Assembly: GCA_020055645.1 (NCBI GenBank)
Contig: CM034547.1
Coordinates: 53,446,909 to 53,510,908 of the forward strand
Direction of reading: 5' to 3'
DNA from: Tomocerus qinae
Taxonomy: Eukaryota; Arthropoda; Collembola; Entomobryomorpha; Tomoceridae
DNA: 64,000 nt
Both the position numbers and the translations under genes were made by a program. Positions within the stretch are counted from its first letter, which is position 1. The number at the start of each line of letters is the position of its first letter. The notes below the pieces were generated by a model. It saw nothing but the letters and a program-made list of their open reading frames with translations, did not search any database and was not told the origin of the DNA. Below, piece after piece: positions 1 to 11,600 of this stretch.

Positions 1-131
1 GCGTTGGAGTCCTTATATCAGACCGGTTTGTCTTCCTGATAATGAAAACGAATTTGAACAATTAGGACAAACAGCAGTGGGAACTGTTGCTGGATGGGGA
101 ATGACGTCGGATGGGACAGCTGCATCATCTG
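1..131 (+). CDS. Serine protease exon (5' truncated by window edge)
   Basis: Reading frame 2 is open from the window edge and encodes 43 residues, including YIRPVCLPD and TVAGWG. It ends in phase 1 at TCT-G, followed by the donor gtagaa. The next exon supplies AG to complete a Glu codon. The upstream exon boundary is off the window. Confidence 0.88.
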
Positions 132-2658
132 GTAGAAACCTCCCGTGCCTAAAATATAACAAATTTGTTATTGGAAGCACGCAGAATGTTTTCCCTATAT
201 CTACTGAACAAATAAGTTACCTCTTATTTATATTTGACCCACAGAGGAAAGTACGATGTCAGAAACTCTTCAAAAGGTTGATGTACCCATTTTGACAAAC
301 AATGAATGCAAAACATGGTACAAGAAAAGTAAGGTGAATTGGTCTCCTTTGGATTCCCAAATGTGTGCTGGTTATCAAGAGGGTGGGAAGGACGCCTGCC
401 AGGTGAGTACATTATTTTCTCTCATTTCTAAAATATGTTTCATTTGTGGTTAATGTGTAGTTTTTCAAGCAGTAATACATACAACAAAGGTTTAATGTCT
501 GGGGAGTTTGTCTACAGGGGAATTTAGCCTGTAAATAATTATCCTGACATTTTCTTTTACCATGTAAATAAAGTTTCTCTCTTTGCCCCTAAACATGGTT
601 GACATTTTTCATGCTTTTCACTTACAAAGTGAAAATGCATTGGAGTATTGAGAATATATATCCCTTTGTAGATAACTCAGGTTGGGTTGCTGCAAACGGG
701 ACGCAGTAACCGAAATTTTTCTAAGTTTTTTTCTCAATGCAAAAATCAGACAACAAATTTCTAAGTATTTTCAAAACTAGTCACTATTTGCCTCTTTTTT
801 GACCTAACCTAATAAAATTGAAACAACCAAACATTTATTATTCATTTTTATTAGGTTAGGTTAGAAAAAATGCAAAAATAGTGACGGGTGGCTTAAAAAG
901 TGATTATACACTGAAGACTAAATTCGTCTTTCTTACATTGGGAAAAGAACTTAGAAAAATTTGGGTACGATTTTCCATTGGGAAAAAAACTTAGAAAATT
1001 TTTGCTCACTGCGTCCCGTTTGCAGCAACCCAACCGATAACTCACGTAGAGAAAAGTATTTACTGTTTACCATGTACAGTAGAAGAATTTGTATTTTGAG
1101 AAATAAGCCACACGGTTGAACTCTTGGAGCAATTTTTAATATGGAATTGGATTTTACCGAAATTGTTCTTCTTCCTGGTTGTTTGACAGCGGTATTTAGC
1201 TATATTTATTGACATTGCTGATTTGTGGGTCCTTATTTTAAAATATAAATTCAGTTTCTGGCAAAAACTTCATTTTTTAAATTTTGTGTTGTGTTTCTGT
1301 TGCTGATTTTAATTTGGTTTGAGGTTTGATGCACAGTATTTTTTGTTCCTCGAATTGGTATTTGTTCTTTGAAATTGTAAATAGATCTGTTGATTGCTAT
1401 TTTCTTCAATTAACTAGAGGAAGAAGGAACTCGAACGAAAAGTAGTTACGTGTATATTATTTTGACGAACGATAGGAGTAAAAAGTATTTATCTAATCTA
1501 CGTACAGATGCTACATATTTATAATATATAAAATAAGAGGTATAGAGCTGGAGAGCATTGAACTGTTAATAGACTGATGGTGGTGGTAAGTAATAGTAGT
1601 ATTAATGAATTCCTTCACAGGATACATGTTCAGTTCCTTTGTTGGCAATTCATAGGTTATCTAGAGAAATGTCATTTTCATGGACAAATATTATCTTTTT
1701 AGTATTTTTTCAGGCTATGACAATTTCTCTGAGTGATTTTTTGTACACCTGCAGTATTGTCTTTATTGAATATTCTGGTATGTCAATATGCAAATGAAAT
1801 AAGAATAAGACGCTACTGTCACATGAAAGATATTATACTTACATTTCGGTGCTGAAATGACTGTTAGCACTATAATGTAAGCATTTGGTAGTTGAAGTTT
1901 TCTTTATCATTATATTTAGGTGATTGTGTAGTAAAAGGTAGGGTACCCATCAGTTTGCTTTTAGTAAATATTATTTAGGTAAGTAGGTTATCTAGAAACA
2001 TTCCTGCCTTGCTTTCGCATATTCTTTAACAGCCATGCATGTGTCAAGTTTGGCAGAGAAAGCGCAAAGGGGAGATCCATTTGTTTGCGTTGTCTATTAT
2101 TTACCCAATCCTATAAATTGAAAACACAGTAGTGGTACATTAACATAAATATTTTCTAGCTTTTAAATTCCGTCTCACGTTAGTGATACAGTAAATGATT
2201 ATAAGTACTAAAAGACTACTGGCACTATATACTCCATTTATGGCTGTAAATAAAATATAGTAGAATGGGTAAATACATTAGCTAATAGAACCCAGTGCAA
2301 ATAATGTTTTTCTTGGTAAATGAATATTTATTTAATGGAAACATCATTTCATTTCTATAGTGGTAAGTTGAGTGGTATACAGTTGAGTGGTACACAGTTG
2401 AGTGGTACAACAGTAGCATGCTATTATTTTCCGGGTAGGTAGGAAATTGTATCCATTTTTGTGTAAATAAAAGTTTTGATTTTGTTTTTACAGGGAGATA
2501 GTGGTGGCGGATTGACAATTTCTGTGGAAAAGCTTCAAAAAGTCTGTTTAGTTGGAATCGTTTCTGCCGGAAGAGGTTGTGGCCGCCCTTTTCTCCCTGG
2601 AGTTTACACACGAGTCTCAAATTATGTGGATTGGATACAATCTAAGATCACAGGCTAA
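1..2658 (+). CDS. Trypsin-like serine protease (S1), 3' part, three exons
   Basis: This is a chymotrypsin-fold (S1) endopeptidase, probably secreted. Joining 2-131, 245-402 and 2494-2658 gives 150 residues to a TAA stop. Visible landmarks are PVCLP (Cys122, which usually pairs with a Cys in the propeptide), AGWG, the Cys168/Cys182 pair, MCAGYQ, DACQGDSGGG (Asp189 and catalytic Ser195), Cys191/Cys220, and PGVYTRVS...W at the C-terminus. Asp189 and the Gly216 position (SAG) predict cleavage after Arg or Lys. His57 and Asp102 would be encoded left of the window. Oddities are GDSGGG in place of the usual GDSGGP, Ala where Trp/Phe215 is typical, apparent absence of the Cys136-Cys201 pair, and an additional Cys before LVGIVS. 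Cys122 suggests a disulfide-linked propeptide or N-terminal module such as a clip domain, which cannot be seen here. The family assignment is very secure; the physiological role is unknown. Confidence 0.93.
245..402 (+). CDS. Serine protease exon, Cys168-Cys191 segment
   Basis: The acceptor is ttgacccacag. The exon encodes [20 protein letters not shown] and continues through Cys168 to [14 protein letters not shown], holding Cys168, Cys182, Asp189 and Cys191. It ends in phase 0 at CAG before a consensus donor, gtgagt. The preceding intron is only 113 bp (132-244). Confidence 0.9.
671..1044. repeat. 9-bp target-site duplication pair flanking the MITE
   Basis: The same 9 bases (gataactca) stand immediately outside both terminal inverted repeats, at 671-679 and 1036-1044. 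They are identical, which suggests insertion was not ancient. Confidence 0.85.
680..1035. mobile_element. Palindromic MITE with 9-bp target-site duplication
   Basis: Perfect terminal inverted repeats begin GGTTGGGTTGCTGCAAACGG and continue into GACGCAGT on both sides. The inner arms also pair imperfectly (tttctaagttttttt; actatttgcc...; ctaacctaataaaa against its complement), so the whole 356 bp can fold back with a small loop near 820-850. It is flanked by identical 9-bp direct repeats, gataactca, at 671-679 and 1036-1044. There is no open frame for a transposase. Nine-base duplications are typical of Mutator-like elements and occur in a few other families; the superfamily is inferred. Confidence 0.88.
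2366..2410 (+). repeat. Tandem repeat, 3 x 15 bp
   Basis: Three consecutive copies of agttgagtggtaYac, differing at one or two bases, lie about 85 bp before the splice acceptor of the protease terminal exon. Confidence 0.85.
2494..2658 (+). CDS. Serine protease terminal exon with catalytic Ser
   Basis: The acceptor is tttgtttttacag. The exon opens directly with GDSGGG, so the catalytic serine loop is split from its DACQ by a phase-0 intron, a common position in animal S1 genes. It ends in [13 protein letters not shown] and TAA. Cys220 lies in GRGCGRP. Confidence 0.92.
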   Translation, partial: GDSGGGLTISVEKLQKVCLVGIVSAGRGCGRPFLPGVYTRVSNYVDWIQSKITG

Positions 2659-5600
2659 AGTTGGGGAAGTAAACTTGGAGATGACTGAGATGAGATACTA
2701 TACTGTTCTATTGTATATTGTTCTTTTCGTAATCTATCAACTATAATGTAAGTTTATCTAAGGTTTCTGAAGAATGTAGATAGTTATTGTAGATATATGT
2801 AGATAAAAGAAGCAACACTATTTGCTCTGATTGTGTTTCAAAGCATTCACTCAGTCAACTCACTAAAAGAATAATACAAGTTGCTCCTACACTGCTATAG
2901 GTGGGTCATATCACATTTACTAGTAATATCTGAACTAAATATAGACATTCTCCTATGTAGAGCACCTTGAAAATACACATCAATAGAAATACTAACTTGA
3001 CTTTGTTCAGTGAATGTTGTGGAGCTAAAGATAGGAAATAAAGTACTGCTTAGGTATATAGGTTGTGTAATTGTAAATACAGGTTGTAGTGTGTAGGTAG
3101 ATAGATTGTATCTATGGATGTATCTTTATCAAAGGAAGCATTTGGTATGGATCAAGTCCGGTTTAGTATGTAGTAGGAAAACAAGTGATAGGAAAAGAGA
3201 AAATAAAGTAGAATCGTAAAAGTTTAGTACAAAGTAGAGCCGGAGTGCAAAAGTACAACAGATAATACCTATTACTAGAAAATACGAAGTTCCCTTAGAA
3301 AGTACTTTATGCTGCTGAGGATAGTTTTGGCAACTACATACTTACACAATAGATACATTTGTTTGTATCTTCCATTTACTTGTATATATGTCCAGTTTGT
3401 ATGAAAGTAGGATATGATAGAAAGGAAGTAAATGGGGAAAGTGATGGAATTGGATGGGAACAACTGTTTTTTTAGTGTGAGGCTGAAAGTTCAATAATAT
3501 GTTGGGATTGTGACGGAGCTGGAAAGTGATAGTGTTATTGTATTACGTTAGGTAGATAATATTACATATACGAAACTATTTGTCTCCATTGCTCCTACTC
3601 CTTCCTTGCTTCACTCAAATGAGGATGCGATCTGAATGTGAACAAAGGGAGCTGGGTATTCTAGTGAGTCAAAGTGTAACTTGAACAGCCGGAGTGTCGC
3701 CTCCCCGTCACTCCAAACGACTTGTATAGATAATAATATAACTAATGGTCTAATACACACATGACGACTATTACTATTGTTTCTTCTAGTATTTGTCATA
3801 CTAGGATTTTTCCCAATCTGATGCACTTATCTGTAGTGTATCTATAGTGTTTTGCAGTTTAGTTTGCGCAGTTGGATGGGATTGGAATTGGAAGTACAGT
3901 AACCAAAGCACAAAAGTTTTTTATGTGTCGTCTTGGATTAGAAACTTTTTACACGCCAATTTCGGTTTTTGCACACAATGTTTGTCCTTCTATGTCCCTT
4001 GTACTTATTGTAAAGCAAGAAGGGACCGTAGCAATAAGTAGGCACTTGTATAGATACATTCTTATAAACTTACATTTTATTTTCCATTGTTGTTTTATAG
4101 TTCTAGTGGGTACTTATACTTGGATTCTGTTGTGTTCCGAAAGTTTAGCATTCGGCTCATTCCCTTGTTAACTTAGGATTAGTTCGAGTATACTCTTTGG
4201 AATTCACACACAATAACTATATACAGAAGTAACATTTGCAGACACGACACGCAATAACCAATCTGTAGTAATTTTGTAAACACCATTGCAGATGTTATTA
4301 CTATGTCTAGGTATTTATGTATTTCCAGACTCTATTTTATGTAGTATTTCTAGAATCAAGTTTTGGTATGTCATACTACAATATATACTTGTTTGTGTTA
4401 CTAGTGGAATTTACTAATAGGTTTTCTCTGTTAGCCTGTGCTAATAGAAAAGTCTTGTGGCCTTGCCTAGAGTAGATTACTATAAACGCATATTATGCAT
4501 AAACTTTATATCTATTGTAATGCATAATGTAAAATTACTTTGAATGTGTGGTATAGAATGTCATTCATTTCGTTAGAGGATTGTTGTGTTGCTTTGCTTT
4601 ACGTTCCGTTACTCTGTTTGTGCACAAGTAACCAAAGCATAGTAAAGTATTCGTGTGAGTGTAATTTAATTTATTTTGTGTGAGTAAGTAATCAAGTTCG
4701 TTGTTGGAGTTTGCCGTTAGTCATGCAATAGCTCTAGTAATTTATTTGATCTCATGAATATGCATACACTTTGTAATTTAAGGCTACGCTATATTTTTAT
4801 TCTCTATATTCTGTCTTCCATTTATTCACCAACTTATTTAATACTTAAATGCTCGACTAAATGCCAGAAACTTTGTAGTTTTTGAATCCCAACTTTGTTT
4901 CACTCTGCAACAAATAAGTGCACTAAATTAAATCTAAATTGTACTACTATATGTAAATCATATACGAATAAATGTAGCTGTAAGTGTGTATTTAGATTCT
5001 GAAAACAATGCAGTAATAGTCTCGTTTCCAAACGTGTGAATAATTAAATATAATTTATGGACACAACAGCACAGTTATAATTTATGCAGAAATATGTCCC
5101 ACTCAATCATGGAATGTTTCACAGCACAAAAAAAAATGGGCATGCTAACCATTAACATTCCATGTTATGCCATCTCTGGCTGCGGTTAATTAAAATCTGC
5201 ATTGCACTACACAAACCATATTTTCCAAACTTTCTTCAACTTTCTCCTAATGCTAAGCGTGCCAAGTTTTCGCTAACTCGAGTATGTCGCATACCATTTT
5301 CAAATTAGTTGCAAAAAATAAATGGCTACCATTTTTATGAACATCCATCAACAAAAAGCTAATAAAATCCAAGCTACAGAAAGTAGGTATTAAATACCCA
5401 GATTAAAAGACGACGAATGGCTGGGCTTGTCTTTTCTTTGTCCACAAAACCTGCATCAAATCTCAATTACGTCAATTTGGATTTCAAGACAGAATAGAAA
5501 ATTAGGTTATCTTGGTTGTCTCTATTTATTCCGCCACATGTGGCTACACCCATATATACATTTCCTCGTCTACACCTTTGTTCTACAGCATATCATGTTC

Positions 5601-8600
5601 ATATCCACGTTGATAAATATATCCTGCTAGCATGCATAATACAGTGCACAAACATCTATCAGTAGAACACAATTACTTTCGTGTCTGTCGCTAGCAAAGT
5701 CTTCCATGTCTCGCCAAGCAATGTAATCAAAGGAAACTCACATCAGATAAATGGCGACAGCTTTATATTGGCTAATAGTTCGTTCTACTTGGGCAGTAAC
5801 AGTATTCCTTGCTTAACTCTGCCGCGGGCAAATCCACACTTTACATATTAAAGGCAACAAAGCCGTCTCCGTTGAATCTGTATTCTACTGACAACGGCAG
5901 GTCCGAGAAAATCTGCAGCCCACATTCCCTATCTCCTCATTTTGCATTATCAACCATATACTACGTATAGTACAACACTCTATGACTAGAATTAAGCTGA
6001 TGTGCACATTATAACACAAATTCCTAATACAAAGCAACTTTTGATTTGCTTTGTTTCGCCCTCCTGCGTGTTTCAAATATTTAGACATGCATACAAAATA
6101 TGTATAGATAGTGTTGTGTAGATCCGCATAGTGTTTTTTGTAGTTTCTTGTAGATAATAATAATAATGGAGAAAGTCGATACTTAGAAATTCCTATAAAT
6201 ATTAATACTTGCTCTAATGTACTTACAGAAAGGTATATATACAGTGAGATAGTGTGGAGAGATATGCGAGGGCAGGGTGCAGAATTATCAATGTAAGTAA
6301 GCTACGTGAAAGTCCCTGTTCGCATTCCAATTTCCGTGATCAGATCTTTCAAATTGTCTATATTCTAGAAAGTCAAGGGGTATAAGTGGCTCGGAAAGCT
6401 AAAATCCAAACCAAATGGCATAAATAGAGCAGGACACACTGAAAGCCATTCTTTCTTAACCCAAATTCAGTATAGTGTGTTGTAGTACTATTTTTGATTG
6501 TGTATAGTGTACCTATCTGCAGATAAATATAAGACTAAACAGTGGATGCACACTTCGATAGCCTTTACATTTCAACTTCAACCCGACGTCGTGCCATCCG
6601 ATCATTATTATTATCATGTTCATGATGCTCTCCACGTAAAATACGTGAGTCACTTGCATAGTGGATTCTCCCTGACTTAGGCACTTATACTTTGCTTATT
6701 TTCTACCTATTATTATACTTCATACTTGTATCACTTATAGATGAACGTTTCCGTCAAAAACCATTCCCCGTCTCTATCAACCACTTACTAATACATAATA
6801 TCTCTGTGGAGGTAGTCACCATGAATTTCCACAATGTTTCTCATCTTTTTCCTATAACTTTCCTTTCGAAATAATAACTAGTAGCTCTATCTAAATGTAC
6901 CCAACAGAGCGTCATATCTAAACCAGATAGTAAACTAGTTCAATAGGCTCACTGGCTGACTTCGCCCAGTATTGGGCTTGACACAATAAATGTGGTTTGC
7001 ATGATTTTTGCGTAGGGTATGCAATTGTTGACGCCAATATCAAACCAAGGCATAGCTACATCTGTATTAGTTATTAATGCAAAAATTTTCAATATTTGTA
7101 CATGAAGTGTATGGATTTAGAATTATAAAATTAAAATACAATTTTAGTGCTTTTATTCTGCAATTTTTATAGAGAGTTGCAAAAAATACTTTTGTTTCAA
7201 ACAGAGAAGTAGGCCAATTTTACTAAAAGTAGTACGGTGAAAGAGTACTTTTACTTCGCAGTATTGTTGACAAGTCTGTAGAGAACAGTCATGTTGATTT
7301 AACGTAGCGTAACGTAAACTCGTCATGTCCTACCTAGCATAGGGTTTATGGAGTGTAGAAGAATGCATAGTTTGCTAACTGGGCGTCGAATTTGAAGTAG
7401 TGTATAGTGAAGACGTCCAGCTAGAGTCGGCCAGCTTTTGAGTAAATCCATTTGGGTTATCCTACTTGCCCAGTCAAACACAGAAAAGGTTATCTCCCCG
7501 CCCCATTCATTCGTTCATGTGAAATTGAACACTGATGATTAGTATCTATGTATATGGACATAGATAATAATGCTAAATTTCTACCACAGAAATTCGTACT
7601 TACAAAGAAAATAGCAACTGAAAGTTTGTTGCAAGACTTACCAATAAATGCGTAGCAAATATTATGAATGGTGCTTGATAACTGTCTCCTGACTATTTCC
7701 ACACAAATACGTATTAGGTATCAAATTAATAGCAAACGAACAATAATATTATTGTCCAAATCAGACATCTATATATAGTCTCTTCTATTTTCCTATGCAG
7801 AGTTTCCTTTTGACTGGGTTTTTGCTAAATGGAGCGTTTGTCATGTTATGTCATATCGCACTCACGTAACGTCATGTCATTATGTCATTTAATATTTCGA
7901 CAATTATGTTTACATTGCAAAGTTTAGTCTGAATTGGTCTATGTCAAACTGCAGTTGTGTGGGTGGGTAGGATGAAAATATGATTATTTAAATAGGAAAT
8001 TGTACAGGCTGCCACATTCGTTTATTTTGGAACTGAATTTTTTCACATATTTTTGCCTGCAGGACTTGGTTTCGTTACTTTCTGTATTTGTAAAACTGTC
8101 TCAACGTTCCTAAATGACATTTTCATGATGTCGGAAATTAATTGTGTCGACAGTAGTATGTACTAGTATTGATAAATTCTAATATTTGTATGCTAAAATA
8201 GATTCACACTTTTTGCTTACAAAGCGGTAACAATATGTACTAACACAGTAATGTATAAAATTATAGTATCAAAACATGTCCAGTGGTAGCGAGATTTTCA
8301 GCAAAATTTTTCTGTAATGAAATGAAACTATTATGGCCTTTTATAAACAGCTGCAAAATTCTAGATATGATAATGGCGAAATAAAAGCTAATAGATAGTT
8401 TGCCTGCAGAACAGAGTAGCAATTCTTATTACGTCAACTCCTAGTTATTATTAGTTTAACATTAAGATATCGTATTACTTTTCCATATGATGTTGCTACA
8501 AGAGGTAGTTTGATCAACAAGAGTGCAACCTGGTTGTTAGCTTTACGAAAGCTACCCAATGATACGCAGTTGGTAAACTCCCATTTTAATCCTCTATAAT

Positions 8601-11600
8601 AATATGTGATCTAATCTAATGCTTGATATAGAAAGCAATATTCATTGTTTACAGAAGCTATTATTACAAAACTAGATTGCCTATCTTTACTAATCTACAT
8701 TTAAATTTTCCTAATTCTACATTATTTTTGCTATTTAAGTTTACAGGAAATTGCATATTGATACCCTTTGCTTTTCAATGCAATATGTACTGTAGTCGAC
8801 ACGATATTGTGGATTTATAGCTTTTCAAACTAAAATGAGTCTGCCTTCAGTTTACATTTTGCTAGGAAATATGTTGTGAAATGCTAAATGTTAGTATACT
8901 AAGCTACTTCACAATCATAATGGTATGCATACGGTATTGTATAAAAATGTTATTTGGGTTAGACGAAATATGAATATATGCCAGGATGCTAGTAAAATGT
9001 CGAAAATCTGACAATAAGTGCTTTGAGAATGTACGATTATATTCAGAAGGACGAATAGAGCCGTATAAAAGCTTCTTGTGACATAGATCCTTACTTTTCG
9101 ATTTTTAATACTTATAGTTAGTGTTTGTTGGTAGTATTCACCTTTATTATGCTCCATTTTTCAAGTTTGTAGCAGAAAACATTATGAAAATAAATAAAGT
9201 TTGCTTTGGTATTTGAGGGCGGTTGGGGCCTACTTAATGTGTAAAATCCTTCTTTGAAACTGAACAATAAGGTTGCCGAGATTACGTGCAAGTCGAATGA
9301 CGAGAAAGGATTGCATTTTCTTCGGCGGATGAATGTGCACAAAAAGGAGCGTTATGATGTGAGTTTTTGCTCACATCAAATAGCATCGTATAACAATACT
9401 GAAGAAGTAGGTATAATATAAAGTTTGAGCCGAAAGGAAGTTGAAGGAAGGATGCACAGACAAACTAAGCCGACAGTTGCAAAACAAGTTTTCATAATAT
9501 CGTCTCTTGGTTTGCATGCCCTTCCACTTTTGTGTCATGCTTCGTGCTTATGCATAAAATCCTGGAGCCGGCCTTAAGAAAAAATCCCCGAAAACAACCC
9601 ACAAGACATTTGTGGTTTAAGCCTTCGATTCTATACATCTAAATAATTGAAAAATATATACGTAAATACATAAAATATTCGAACATCCACTATAGTATTT
9701 GACCTAAAAGGATGTTAATGAGAACGTGTGCATTTCACCCGGATGAATTGAGAATGGAGGATAAAAAAATCTGTTTTTAAAATTAAATCTCTAATAGGGG
9801 TGACTGAAGAAATTGCAAAGTTTTTTTCATTTGGTCTTTAGAAAATTCTTTTGGAACATCAAATGTTCCAATAGGGCAAGGAATGGCCCTGAATGTAGGT
9901 CAATGTTGAACAATGGTTATGTAGGTAAGTAGTTTTATAGTGTATTTGGCTAAACAGTTGAAGTAAAGTAGTGTTGGTAAGAACTAATAAAAGGAGTAGT
10001 TTAGTGTCTCTATGCATTTGTGCAGATGATAATACTTAGGAAAAGTATGAAAGAGCCTACTTACTCCGAAGAATTGGTTTTATTGCATGGAGAGTAAATA
10101 TCATATGATGTGTGCATGGATGCAGTATATACTTACCAATATGAAAGGAATTTTAACGATGGAAATAAAAATAAAATGTGTGTAATATTCTTTGCATTTG
10201 GTTGAAAGTTTTTCGGAGGAGTAACGAAAGGAGTCATAAAGCTTTTGGTTGAAATCGGAAACAAGCTTATTGTTGAATATCTAATGCAAACCCTTTCTTC
10301 GATTTCTCAATAACCTCAATAAAAAGAAGATATTAGGAGGGCCTGGAAGTTTAAGACTGCTACTTGTAAGTGTTGCTATTCCTCCTTCCGCTTGCTTTCT
10401 GTCTATTGCTTTCCTGACAATAAAATGTGTGGAGCCTAAAAGATTTGAAGGTTTAACTCGGTAAGCCAAGGAGAATCAAATCACAGCATAGTACAAAAGA
10501 GATCCAAGGAGAAAAGGCTTAACAAAGGTTAAGCTTTCATTTCCAGTGAGTTTCGTCCTATCACCTTCTACATCTTGGAAAGTAGTCCACAATTAAGGAG
10601 AGAAAAGGCGGATATCGATCTTAAATCAGGAACTCTCTAAATGGTAAAAGGTTAGATAAGTAAGTCATCATGAGTCATGGCGAAAGTTTTAGAATAAAAT
10701 TGCATCGATTTATTAATCAAAGACAACAGTAAGTTGTACATTAGCACTTAATTTAAATGAACTCCCTAATTAACAGTCACATAGTACATGACATTCAATT
10801 CCCTCTTACATATGTACTCTGCATACACAAAACTTATTTCTATATATTGCACAAAAGTTACAGATATTCCAAACTAAGATACTTAATATTTCAGTGTTAG
10901 TAAAATGAATGTGTAATGACAATCTAATATACAAACACAATAGATTATAGCACAGACAGGGTAACAGACAGAGCTAACGGTGTTTACGGACTCCAATAAT
11001 GTACAAAGTAGGGATTTTATTACAAAGAATGTTATTATGTTACGTAGGTTGAGTTGAGGTAAGTCATCCAAATGATGATACATAGAGGAGACCTTCCTTT
11101 GGTGACACAATACCATTAGCAGTTATATTTGCAACAGATACATAGCACATGCTACTAGAATTATGGACACAATATATTATACATAGTACTATTGCATTTA
11201 AGGTAAGGCGCGGGCATGGTATGGCACGCGTCAAGGGTTTTGGTTAAATTACGGCTTGACTTTCTTAAGTTTCCATATAAATTTAAATTAGGTGTAGCCT
11301 GTCATGCATTCAAACAATACAAACTACCATTTCTACGTTACATCGTCCTAGTATACTAACGTAATTAACAGAATGCTTACAAATATACATATACCAAAGA
11401 TTACACAGACTTTTATACATAAGTAACTTATTCCAATGTATCAAGTTGGATGGCCCAGTTTCTTTAAGCTTCGTTTTTGTATACAATTACTTTTACTACT
11501 TTGACTACTATAAACTACATTTATTGTGCATTATTATATAAATTTGTGCATACATATATAACTGAAATTAGTGGAAGCGCGAATAATACTAAAATTGCAA

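Larger units (their letters stand above)
403..2493 (+). other. Serine protease intron, 2.1 kb
   Basis: This GT-AG intron separates DACQ from GDSGGG. It carries a complete palindromic transposable element (680-1035) and a 15-bp tandem triplication (2366-2410). I see no other coding sequence in it. Confidence 0.85.

Noticed and set aside
848..866. TTAGG-type (arthropod telomere) repeats, ttaggttaggttag
   Set aside because: Only two to three units, mirrored by the complementary stretch near 801-812, so they are the inner arms of the palindromic MITE.
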